From Nocardioides sp. J54 (GTDB lineage Bacteria; Actinomycetota; Actinomycetes; Propionibacteriales; Nocardioidaceae), in contig NZ_JAER01000006.1 in assembly GCF_000519005.1 (NCBI RefSeq), forward strand, positions 1 through 64,000: a stretch of 64,000 nt of DNA, given 5' to 3'. Both the position numbers and the translations under genes were made by a program. The notes under the pieces are model-generated. The model did no database searches. It had not been told where the DNA came from and saw nothing but the letters and a program-made list of their open reading frames with translations. Below are positions 42,566 to 50,279 of the stretch, piece after piece; positions within the stretch are counted from its first letter, which is position 1; the number at the start of each line of letters is the position of its first letter.

Positions 42566-43542
42566 TGAAGCTGCTGGTGACCGGGGCGTCCGGGTTCGTC
42601 GGCGGACGGCTCGTCGAGGTCGCGCGGGAGGCCGGGCACGAGGTGTTCGGCGTCGGTCGCCGGCTGGTCGACCGCACGCCCTTCGCGGCCGACGACTACG
42701 CCAGCGTCGACCTCGGCCGGGTGGCCGCCTCCGGCCTCCCGGACCTGCCCTGGCAGCCGGACGCGGTGGTGCACTGCGCGGCCCGCGCGACGCCCTACGC
42801 CCCGCGCCGGGCCTACGACCGCGACAACGTCGACGCGACCCGCACCGTCGTCGAGTGGTGCCGCCGGCTCGGCCGACCGCGCCTGGTGCACGTGTCGTCG
42901 AGCTCGGTGCTCTACCGCGACGGCGACCAGCTCGACCTCACCGAGGACTCCCCCGTCGGACCGCCGTTCGCCAACGACTACGCCCGCACCAAGGCCGCGA
43001 GCGAGCAGGTCGTCCGGGAGTACGACGGCAGCTGGGTCCTCGCCCGTCCCCGGGCCGTCTTCGGCCCGGGCGACACGGTGCTCTTCCCGCGGATCATCGC
43101 CGCTGCGAAGGCGGGTCGGGTGCCGCGGCTGACCGGGCGGACGGAGCCGGCGGTCGGCGACCTGATCTACGTCGACAACCTCGCCGACTACCTGCTGCAG
43201 CTCGCGGCGCGCCCGGAGCTCGGCGGGGTCTACAACCTCACCAACGCCGAGCCCGTCGAGATCCAGGCGATGCTGCTCGAGGTGATCGACCGGCTCGGGC
43301 TGCGACCGCCCACCCGGGAGGTCAGCCTGACCACCGCGATGCGCGCGGCCACCGTGCTGGAGCGCGCCTGGCGGCTGCTGCACCTGCCCGGCGAACCGCC
43401 GATCACCCCCTACGGCGTGGGCGTCCTGAGCTGGTCGAAGACCTTCGTGCCGGACAAGATGCTGGGCGACCTCGGCAAGCCCCGGGTCTCCGTCGCCGAC
43501 GGCGTGGACCGGTTCGTCGCGTGGCAGAGGGAGCGGTTGTGA
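42565..43542 (+). CDS. NAD(P)-dependent epimerase/3-beta-HSD-like reductase
   Basis: A 325-residue extended SDR: GASGFVGG (about 7-14) in the Rossmann motif, HVSSSSVLY and YARTK (Tyr-x-x-x-Lys), and the family's ARPRAVFGPGD segment. Members include OleD (2-alkyl-3-oxoalkanoate reductase) and 3-beta-hydroxysteroid dehydrogenase. A reductase after the condensing enzyme fits reduction of a 3-oxo lipid to the 3-hydroxy form. AGGAGG precedes the ATG, which overlaps the previous stop (TGATG). Confidence 0.87.
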   Translation: MKLLVTGASGFVGGRLVEVAREAGHEVFGVGRRLVDRTPFAADDYASVDLGRVAASGLPDLPWQPDAVVHCAARATPYAPRRAYDRDNVDATRTVVEWCRRLGRPRLVHVSSSSVLYRDGDQLDLTEDSPVGPPFANDYARTKAASEQVVREYDGSWVLARPRAVFGPGDTVLFPRIIAAAKAGRVPRLTGRTEPAVGDLIYVDNLADYLLQLAARPELGGVYNLTNAEPVEIQAMLLEVIDRLGLRPPTREVSLTTAMRAATVLERAWRLLHLPGEPPITPYGVGVLSWSKTFVPDKMLGDLGKPRVSVADGVDRFVAWQRERL

Positions 43543-44696
43543 GCGGCCGCGGCGTGGTCACCGCGGCCGCGGCGGGCTACCTGGCGCTGCACGCCGGCAA
43601 GGCCGCCACCACGCTGCGTTCCGCGTCGCGGGCACCGTCCGCCGTGGCGCCGGACGAGGAGGCCGTCGCGCAGGTCGTCGTCGTGCAGCCGATCCTGTCC
43701 GGCGACCCGGGGCTGGAGGACGCGCTGCGCGACAACCTCCTCGCGCTCGCGGGCGCCCGGTTCTGCTGGCTCGTCGACGAGGACGACGCGGAGGCGCAGC
43801 GGGTCGTCGGCGCGATCACCGCCCAGCTGGCGCGATCCGGCGAGGCCGGCCGGGTCGAGGCCGTCACCTGCCCGGCCGCACCCGACGGGGTGAACCCCAA
43901 GCTGGCGAAGCTCCAGCCGGCCCTCGACGCCGCGGCCGACGACGAGGTCTTCCTGGTCCTCGACGACGACACCCGGTTGCCGCGGGAGAGCCTGGGCGCA
44001 CTGCTCGCCGGGCTGGAGCGGGCGACGCTCGCGACCGGCCTGCCGGCGTACCTCCCGGGCAGCACGGTGTGGGCGCAGCTGGTCGAGCAGTTCGTCGACA
44101 ACAACGCGGCGATGACCTACCTGACCCTCGACCCGGTCACGATCAACGGGATGACGTGGGCGATGCGGGTGCGCGACCTGCGCGCGCTGGGCGGGTTCAC
44201 GCCCCTGCTGCGCAACCTCACCGACGACCTCGCCGTGGCGCGGGCGGTGCTCGCCGGCGGCGGCACGATCTGCCAGACCGCCTCACCGCAGTGGATCACC
44301 ACCACCGTCGCCGGCCCGGGCGCCTACGTGCGGCTGATGCACCGGTGGATGCTGTTCGCGAACCTCCTGCTGCGCCGCCAGCCGGCGCGCACCGTCGCGG
44401 CGATCAGCGCGTTGCACGGCGTGCACCCGACGCTGCTGTGGACCGTGCTGCTCGGGTCGGTGCGCCAGCGCCGCCTGCTGCCGCTCGTCACCGTCCTCGG
44501 CGGCCGGGCGGCGCTGCTGCGCGTGCTGCAGCGACGGATCTACGGTCGCCCGCTGCACCGGCCCGGGGTCTCGCTGGCCTCGGAGCTCGTGCAGCCGCTG
44601 CACCTCGGGCACGGGGCGGTGCAGCGCACGATCCGCTGGCGCACCCGGACCTACCGCGTGCGCAGCGACGACGACTTCGCCCCGGTGGACGGATGA
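43539..44696 (+). CDS. GT21-like (ceramide glucosyltransferase-type) glycosyltransferase
   Basis: A 385-residue family-2-fold glycosyltransferase with an N-terminal membrane-associated helix, DGVNPKLAKL (the NPK motif of GT21), LDDDTRLP (DxD metal site), NLTDDLAVARAV and RLMHRWM as the (Q/R)xxRW motif. C-terminal membrane helices (about 270-315) are present. GT21 enzymes transfer glucose to ceramide or similar hydroxylipids. That fits a pathway making a hydroxylated lipid acceptor. It overlaps its neighbours by 4 nt on both sides. Confidence 0.83.
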   Translation: MSGRGVVTAAAAGYLALHAGKAATTLRSASRAPSAVAPDEEAVAQVVVVQPILSGDPGLEDALRDNLLALAGARFCWLVDEDDAEAQRVVGAITAQLARSGEAGRVEAVTCPAAPDGVNPKLAKLQPALDAAADDEVFLVLDDDTRLPRESLGALLAGLERATLATGLPAYLPGSTVWAQLVEQFVDNNAAMTYLTLDPVTINGMTWAMRVRDLRALGGFTPLLRNLTDDLAVARAVLAGGGTICQTASPQWITTTVAGPGAYVRLMHRWMLFANLLLRRQPARTVAAISALHGVHPTLLWTVLLGSVRQRRLLPLVTVLGGRAALLRVLQRRIYGRPLHRPGVSLASELVQPLHLGHGAVQRTIRWRTRTYRVRSDDDFAPVDG

Positions 44697-45253
44697 GGCT
44701 CCAGGTGCTCCACCTGACCGGGCAGAGCGACCCGCGCAGCTGCGCGCTGTCGCCGGTCCAGCACGCCTTCCTCGACGACCTGCCCCTGCCGGAGGAGGCG
44801 AAGGTCCGGCTCAACTTCCCGTACGACGACGCGCTGGCGCCGTACCGCGCCGTGCCGCTGTGGCTCGGGAGCCTGCGCCACGTCGTGCTGTTCTGGCGGG
44901 TCCGGCTGCGGCGAGGCGCGTGGGTGGCCCGGCACCGGCCCCTGGTGGAGGCGCAGCTGCGCCGCGCCGAGCGCAGCCTGGTGCTGGCCGGGTCGATCGG
45001 GCTCGACCTGCTCGGCCGCCTCGACCTTCCGCGGGAGCTGCTCGACCGGCTCACCGTCGTCGCCTACGGCGCGGTGGCGACCCGCCCACCGGCCTGCCGC
45101 ACGATCCGGGTCGCGAGCCGTCGCGACCACCTCGCCCGCTGGTGGCCGCACGACGTCACCGTCGACGCCGGGCACCTCGATTACCTGGCCACCCCCGAGC
45201 TCGCCGAGCTGTGCGGACGCCTGGCCACCGAGCTCGCGGGGGAGGCCGCGTGA
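44693..45253 (+). CDS. Unrecognised conserved-looking protein of the glycolipid operon
   Basis: A 186-residue soluble protein that I do not recognise. The N-terminal LHLTGQSDPRSCALSPVQHA and LNFPYDDALAPYRAVPLW look like conserved active-site segments; DLLGRLDLPRELLDRL and YGAVATRPP follow. It could be a small alpha/beta-hydrolase-like or acyl-binding protein (an OleB-like role would be missing otherwise), but no GxSxG triad is evident. It is locked between two glycosyltransferase genes by 4-nt overlaps, so it is very likely required for the same product. Confidence 0.75.
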   Translation: MRLQVLHLTGQSDPRSCALSPVQHAFLDDLPLPEEAKVRLNFPYDDALAPYRAVPLWLGSLRHVVLFWRVRLRRGAWVARHRPLVEAQLRRAERSLVLAGSIGLDLLGRLDLPRELLDRLTVVAYGAVATRPPACRTIRVASRRDHLARWWPHDVTVDAGHLDYLATPELAELCGRLATELAGEAA

Positions 45254-46512
45254 AGCGCATCGACGTCATCACGCCGCCGATGGCCGGTCACCTGCACCCT
45301 GCCCTCGGCGTGGCCCGCCGTCTGGCGGACGAGCCCGGCCTGTCGGTGCGGGTGATCAGCACCCCGGCCGCCCTGCCGGCCGTCGCGGCGACCGGGGTCC
45401 CCGGCCTGGCGCTGCTCGAGGGCGCCGACGAGCTGCTCGAGACGGTGGTCAACCCGCCGTACCGGATCGGCAGCAGCCCGCGGAGGCTGTTGCGCCAGTT
45501 CCGCGCGGCCGCCGCCCTGCAGCGCGACTTCCAGGCCGACCTGCTCGACCTGTGGGCGGGCGACGCCCCGGACCTGGTGGTCGCGGACTTCACCATGGCC
45601 GCGGTGGGGCCGGCGGCCGACGCGGCCGGGCTGCCGTGGTGGACCCTGCACCCGTCGCCGTGCGCGATCGAGGGACGCAGCGGCCCGCCGGCGTACCTCG
45701 GCGGCTGGCGGCCGGGGGTCACGCCGCTGGGCCGGGCCCGCGACGCCGTGGGGCGACGCTGGGTGCACGGGTTCAAGCGGGTGACGCCCCGGATCGCCCG
45801 GGTCCGGCTGGCCGACGTGGGCATCGACGCGATCTACCGCCCCGACGGGTCGGAGCGGATCTACTCCGCCGACCGCGTCTTCGCCCTCACCCCTGCCGCC
45901 ATCGAGTACGACCGCGCCCTGCCGGCCTCCGTGCGCTACGTCGGTCCGGTGCTGCACACCCCGCCGACTGGCCGGCCCCCGGTCGAGCTCGAGCCGGGGC
46001 ACCGGCACGTCCTGGTCACCGCCGGCACCCACCTGCCGTGGCACAAGCAGGCGCTGCTGGACGCGGCCGTCGGTGCCTCCGCCAGCCTCCCGGACGACGT
46101 GGTGCTGCACCTGAGCCTGGGTGGCACCGGCGGCGTCGCCCGGACGGCGTTGCCGGCGGGGGTGGTCGTGCACGAGTTCGTCGACTACGAGCGCGACCTG
46201 CCGCGCTTCGACGCCGTGGTGCACCACGGCGGCGCCGGGGTCCTGGGGCACACGCTGGCGGCCGGACTGCCGGCCGTCGTGTGGCCGGTGGACTACGACC
46301 AGTTCGACCACGCCGTCCGGCTCGTCGACGCCGGCGTCGCCGTACGCCTCCTCCGGCCGGCAGGCCTGGGCAACCGTGTCCGCCAGGTGCTCGAGGACCC
46401 CCGCTACCGGGCGGCCGCGCAGCGGGTGGCGGCGGAGGTCGCGGCGGCGCCGGCCGTCGAGCAGGTGGCAGCAGAGGTCCGCGCGCGCCTGCTGGGCGGG
46501 GAGGCCGGGTGA
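45250..46512 (+). CDS. MGT-family glycosyltransferase (GT1 fold)
   Basis: A 420-residue GT-B enzyme. The N-terminal half contains PPMAGHLHPALGVARRL, with the GH..P acceptor site. The C-terminal donor domain has VVHHGGAGVLGHTLAAGLPAVV-type PSPG box residues (VHHGGAGVLGHTLAAGLP) and WPVDYDQFDHA. It is similar to macrolide and lipid glycosyltransferases using nucleotide sugars. A second sugar transferase after the GT21-like enzyme suggests a di- or multi-glycosylated lipid. It overlaps the genes on both sides by 4 nt. Confidence 0.85.
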   Translation: MKRIDVITPPMAGHLHPALGVARRLADEPGLSVRVISTPAALPAVAATGVPGLALLEGADELLETVVNPPYRIGSSPRRLLRQFRAAAALQRDFQADLLDLWAGDAPDLVVADFTMAAVGPAADAAGLPWWTLHPSPCAIEGRSGPPAYLGGWRPGVTPLGRARDAVGRRWVHGFKRVTPRIARVRLADVGIDAIYRPDGSERIYSADRVFALTPAAIEYDRALPASVRYVGPVLHTPPTGRPPVELEPGHRHVLVTAGTHLPWHKQALLDAAVGASASLPDDVVLHLSLGGTGGVARTALPAGVVVHEFVDYERDLPRFDAVVHHGGAGVLGHTLAAGLPAVVWPVDYDQFDHAVRLVDAGVAVRLLRPAGLGNRVRQVLEDPRYRAAAQRVAAEVAAAPAVEQVAAEVRARLLGGEAG

Positions 46513-48305
46513 GCGACGACGGCGCCGCCCGCTTCGTGGATTCGCCCCCGCGATCGGCCCAGCCGGGGCATCATGCGCCCATGGACATGGGGACCACGTC
46601 GCCTGCGCGCGCCCACCTGCAGGCGCTGATCGCCGCGGCCGCCCCGGACCCGCTGCCCGCCGAGCAGGCGCTCCCCCTGCTCGCGCAGCTCGGCGAGACC
46701 GACACCGAGGCCCTGGGTCGCATCGCCTACCACGCCCTCACCGGCACCGAGCCGGGCGACGGCGAGCCGCGGGCGCCGCGGGAGGTCGTCGACGGCTTCC
46801 CGCCCTTCGCCTCCGAGGTGCTGGTGCGTGCCATCGCCGGCCCCGACGAGCGTCGCCCCACCCCGCAGGCCCTGCTCATCGTGCTCGACACCGTGCCGAA
46901 GGGCAGCTGGCCGAGTGCGGGGCGGCCGTTCGTCACGCTGCACGAGGAGGCCGCCGCGACGGTGACCGAGCCGGAGCCCGCAGCCGAGGGTGGCGCCGCA
47001 CCGGAGCCGGCCGCGCCGGAACGACTCGCTGGCGATGCCGGGCCTGCGCCGGTCGAAGCAGCCGCCCCGGCCCCCGAGCCGGTCGTCGAGGCCGAGCCGG
47101 TCGTCGAGGCCGAACCGGTCGCCGACGCCGAACCTCCGGCCGCGGTCGAGCCGATCGCGCACGACGAGTTCCGCAGCCTGCTCACCCCGTCGCGGTCGGT
47201 GCCCCGCTTCGACCCGCTGACCGACCCGTTGCCCGAGCTGCTGGACGACCCGCTCACCGGCCCCTGGCGGCCCGACGACGAGCCGGCACCGATCGACCTC
47301 TCCCGGGTCGCCGGTGGCACGAGCGACCAGACCGCGCAGGTCGATGCCGACGCCGCCTTCGAGGGCGACGCCGACGCCGAGGTCGAGGTCGAGGCCGAGA
47401 CCGAGCAGCCTGCGGTCGACGCGGAGCCCGAGCCGGTCGACGCGCAGCCCGCCCCCGAACCGGAGCCGGTCCCCGCCCCGGAGCCGGTCAGGGCTGCGCC
47501 GCCGGCCCCGTCCCGGCCGGAGGCACCGGCCGACCAGCGGGGGATGCACGAGGAGTTCCGCAACTTCGTCTCGCCCGGCTTCGAGGTGCCGCGGTTCGAG
47601 CCGCTCGAGGGTGAGCTGCCGGCGGGCAGCGACCTGGTCCGTCGGCGCCGCAGCCGCAGCAGCCGCAGCGCCCGGGGACTCGGACGGCGCCGCGACCGCG
47701 CGAGGCGGACACCGTCCCCCGAGCCGCAGCCGGCCGCGGAGCCGAGCCTCGACGAGGCTGTCGAGCAGCGGATCGCCGCGTTCACCAGCCCGGTCCCGAG
47801 CACGAGCGGCAGCGACCCCGCAGCCACCGAACCGGCCACCGAACCGGCCACCGAACCGGCCACCGAACCGGCCACCGAGCCGGCCACCGAGCCGGCCACC
47901 GAACCGGCCACCGAGCCGGCCACCGAGGTCGCGCCGCAGGCACCGGCCGCCGAGGCCGCGCCCGAGCCGGAGCCGGTCGACCAGCCGGTCGACCAGCCGG
48001 TCGACCAGCCGGTCGACCAGCCTGACGACCAGCCGGACCAGGTCGACGGGGCCGACGGGGCCGGGCCGGAGCAGCCGGAGGTTCAGGCGAGCACCGCGCG
48101 TGCGTCTCGTCAGCGCCGCCCGGCGGTCGCCCACGCCTCCTCCGACGACGACCGCCAGCACACGCTCGTGCTGGTGGCGGTGATCGCGGTCCTGATCGTG
48201 CTCGGCGTGGTCTGGGCCTCGCGGGACTCCGGCGAGCCCGAGGAGGCGGGGACGCCTCAGGGTGCCAGCCGCTCCAGCGTCCAGCTCGTGCCGTCGGCGG
48301 TGTAG
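46509..48305 (+). CDS. Pro/Glu-rich membrane protein with kinase-tail-like N-terminus
   Basis: About 598 residues from GTG 46509, whose overlap with the MGT stop (GTGA) supports it; ATG 46581 is an alternative. The N-terminus (LGRIAYHALTGTEPGDG, RAIAGPDERRPTPQALL) resembles the last helices of a Ser/Thr kinase C-lobe, but there is no kinase core. The middle is Pro/Glu/Ala-rich, with two copies of an EFR(N/S)..(T/S)PSRSVPRF/SPGFEVPRF motif, eight ATEP units and four VDQP units. One membrane helix (TLVLVAVIAVLIVLGVVWAS) is near the C-terminus. The last 49 nt overlap the convergent pdxH gene. Its function and the pathway link are unknown. Confidence 0.7.
   Translation: MSDDGAARFVDSPPRSAQPGHHAPMDMGTTSPARAHLQALIAAAAPDPLPAEQALPLLAQLGETDTEALGRIAYHALTGTEPGDGEPRAPREVVDGFPPFASEVLVRAIAGPDERRPTPQALLIVLDTVPKGSWPSAGRPFVTLHEEAAATVTEPEPAAEGGAAPEPAAPERLAGDAGPAPVEAAAPAPEPVVEAEPVVEAEPVADAEPPAAVEPIAHDEFRSLLTPSRSVPRFDPLTDPLPELLDDPLTGPWRPDDEPAPIDLSRVAGGTSDQTAQVDADAAFEGDADAEVEVEAETEQPAVDAEPEPVDAQPAPEPEPVPAPEPVRAAPPAPSRPEAPADQRGMHEEFRNFVSPGFEVPRFEPLEGELPAGSDLVRRRRSRSSRSARGLGRRRDRARRTPSPEPQPAAEPSLDEAVEQRIAAFTSPVPSTSGSDPAATEPATEPATEPATEPATEPATEPATEPATEPATEVAPQAPAAEAAPEPEPVDQPVDQPVDQPVDQPDDQPDQVDGADGAGPEQPEVQASTARASRQRRPAVAHASSDDDRQHTLVLVAVIAVLIVLGVVWASRDSGEPEEAGTPQGASRSSVQLVPSAV
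47826..47921 (+). repeat. 12-bp coding minisatellite (ATEP x8)
   Basis: Eight in-frame 12-bp units, ACCGAACCGGCC with a third-base variant GAG, encode Thr-Glu-Pro-Ala. Most units are identical, so it is a recent or homogenised expansion inside the low-complexity part of the membrane protein. Confidence 0.9.
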
Positions 48306-48913
48306 CGCAGCCGGTCGTGGAGGCGGCCGCGCCGGCCCTGCCAGAACTCGAAGCGCTGCGGCGCGACGCGGTAGCCGCCCCACTCCGGCGGCACCGGGAC
48401 GTCCTGGCCGGCGAAGCGTTCCTCGGCCTCGCGGTAGCGCAGCTCCAGCTCGTCACGCCCGAGCACGACCTCCGACTGCGGTGACGCCCAGGCGCCCAGC
48501 TGCGAGCCGCGCGGTCGGGTCGCCCAGTAGGCCTGCACGTCGCCGACCGGCAGGCGGGTTGCCGTGCCCTCGACCCGCACCTGTCGCTCGAGCGGGTGCC
48601 ACGGGAAGAGCAGCGCACAGGCCGCGGAGTGCGCGAGCGCGGAGCCCTTGCGTGACGCGGTGTTGGTGAAGAAGCGGAAGCCGTCCGGGCCGACGCCCTT
48701 GAGCAGCACGGTGCGCGCCGACGGCGTCCCGTCGGGGTCGACGGTGGCGACCACCATCGCGTTCGGCTCGTGCAGCCCGGCGGTCGCGGCGTCGTCGAAC
48801 CAGCGCTGCCACAGGGCCCACGGGTCGGGGCCGGCGCCGACCTCGTCGAGCCCGGCGTCGCCGTACTCGGCACGCAGCGCGGCGAGGTCGGACGGGTGCT
48901 CGTGCTCTGCCAT
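48257..48913 (-). CDS. pdxH: Pyridoxamine 5'-phosphate oxidase
   Basis: A 218-residue FMN enzyme that makes pyridoxal 5'-phosphate from PNP or PMP. Motifs include PNAMVVATVDPDGTPSARTV, FRFFTNTASRKGSAL and the C-terminal WGGYRVAPQRFEFWQGR, FMN/PLP-binding segments of PdxH. Length and order are normal. It converges on, and overlaps, the Pro/Glu-rich gene by 49 nt, and diverges from citA, a common actinobacterial arrangement. Confidence 0.93.
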   Translation of the reverse strand: MAEHEHPSDLAALRAEYGDAGLDEVGAGPDPWALWQRWFDDAATAGLHEPNAMVVATVDPDGTPSARTVLLKGVGPDGFRFFTNTASRKGSALAHSAACALLFPWHPLERQVRVEGTATRLPVGDVQAYWATRPRGSQLGAWASPQSEVVLGRDELELRYREAEERFAGQDVPVPPEWGGYRVAPQRFEFWQGRRGRLHDRLRYTADGTSWTLERLAP

Positions 48914-49051
48914 GGACCCAACCTAGACGTGGGCCGGATCGCGTTGGCGGGGACGCCCGTAGGGGCCGTTACGGGGGTGGGGCAGAATGCGGGTGGCCCG
49001 CGGCCCGCTGCGCCCTCGCGCGCGCCGCCCGAAGCAACGAAGGAGTCGCCG

Positions 49052-50155
49052 ATGGTCGAGGTACATCACGGACTGGAAGGCGTCGTCGCCTTCGAGACCC
49101 AGATCGCGGAGCCGGACAAGGAGGGCTCGGCGCTGCGCTACCGCGGCGTCGACATCGAGGACCTCGCCGGCCGCGTCCCCTTCGAGAACGTGTGGGGGCT
49201 GTTGATCGACGGCTCCTTCACCCCCGGCCTGCAGCCGGCCGAGGCGTACTCGCTGCCCGTCCACACCGGTGACGTGCGCGTCGACCTGCAGTCGGCGATC
49301 GCGCAGCTGGCGCCGGCCTTCGGCATCACCTACACCTACGACTCGACCCCCGAGAAGGTCCGCGAGGACCTCGGCCGGGCGGCCGTCATGGTGCTCGCCT
49401 GGGCCGGGCAGTCCGCCCGCGGCCTGGGCCTGCCGGTCGTGCCCCAGAAGGTCGTCGACGAGGGCAAGACCCTCGCCGAGCGGTTCCTGCTGCGCTGGCG
49501 CGGCGAGGCCGACCCGAAGCACGCGAAGGCGATCGACGCCTACTGGTCGTCGGCGGCCGAGCACGGCATGAACGCCTCCACGTTCACCGCCCGCGTCATC
49601 ACCTCGACCGGGGCCGACGTGGCAGCCGCCCTCTCCGGCGCCATCGGCGCGATGAGCGGCCCGCTGCACGGCGGCGCCCCCTCGCGCGTGCTCGGCATGA
49701 TCGAGGACGTCGAGAAGTCGGGCGACGCCCGCAAGTACGTCAAGAACCTGCTCGACTCCGGCGAGCGGCTGATGGGCTTCGGCCACCGCGTCTACCGCGC
49801 CGAGGACCCGCGCGCCCGCGTGCTCCGCCGCACCGCCCGCGAGCTGGGCGCCGCCCGCTACGAGGTCGCCGAGGCCCTCGAGCAGGCCGCCCTGGCCGAG
49901 CTCCGCGAGCGCCGCCCGGACCGCGTGCTGGAGACCAACGTCGAGTTCTGGGCGGCCATCGTCCTCGACTTCGCCGACATCCCGGCGCACATGTTCACCT
50001 CGATGTTCACCTGTGCCCGCACCGGCGGCTGGTCGGCACACATCCTCGAGCAGAAGAAGACCGGTCGCCTGATCCGCCCGTCGGCGGTCTACACCGGTCC
50101 CTCGTCGCGGCCCGCCAGCGAGATCGACGGCTGGAACGCCGACTGGGCGGGATGA
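49052..50155 (+). CDS. citA: Citrate synthase 2
   Basis: A 367-residue citrate synthase of the short, Gram-positive/archaeal type. MVEVHHGLEGVVAFETQIAE is its typical start. Active-site segments are GPLHGGAPSRV (His), GFGHRVYRAEDPRA (His/Arg) and LDFADIP (Asp). It condenses acetyl-CoA or propionyl-CoA with oxaloacetate. AAGGAG lies a few bases before the ATG. The hairpin at 50173 follows. Confidence 0.92.
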   Translation: MVEVHHGLEGVVAFETQIAEPDKEGSALRYRGVDIEDLAGRVPFENVWGLLIDGSFTPGLQPAEAYSLPVHTGDVRVDLQSAIAQLAPAFGITYTYDSTPEKVREDLGRAAVMVLAWAGQSARGLGLPVVPQKVVDEGKTLAERFLLRWRGEADPKHAKAIDAYWSSAAEHGMNASTFTARVITSTGADVAAALSGAIGAMSGPLHGGAPSRVLGMIEDVEKSGDARKYVKNLLDSGERLMGFGHRVYRAEDPRARVLRRTARELGAARYEVAEALEQAALAELRERRPDRVLETNVEFWAAIVLDFADIPAHMFTSMFTCARTGGWSAHILEQKKTGRLIRPSAVYTGPSSRPASEIDGWNADWAG

Positions 50156-50172
50156 CCCGCTCCCCCTGACGA

Positions 50173-50211
50173 CGACAGCGCCCCACCGGCTCGGCCGGTG
50201 GGGCGCTGTCG
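50173..50211. terminator. Strong hairpin terminator after citA
   Basis: Two perfectly complementary 18-nt arms (50173-50190, 50194-50211) with a 3-nt loop, between the convergent citA and MFS genes. No T-run follows. Confidence 0.75.
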
Positions 50212-50240
50212 TGTCGTACGGCGTCGGTCGGCGCCGTCCT

Positions 50241-50279
50241 TCAGTGCCGTGGGTCAGTGCCGTGGGTCAGTGCCGTGGG
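50241..50279. repeat. 13-bp minisatellite abutting the MFS stop codon
   Basis: Three perfect TCAGTGCCGTGGG units end directly at the TCA (TGA) stop of the MFS gene at 50280; each unit again carries TGA on the minus strand, as at 31668. Confidence 0.85.
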
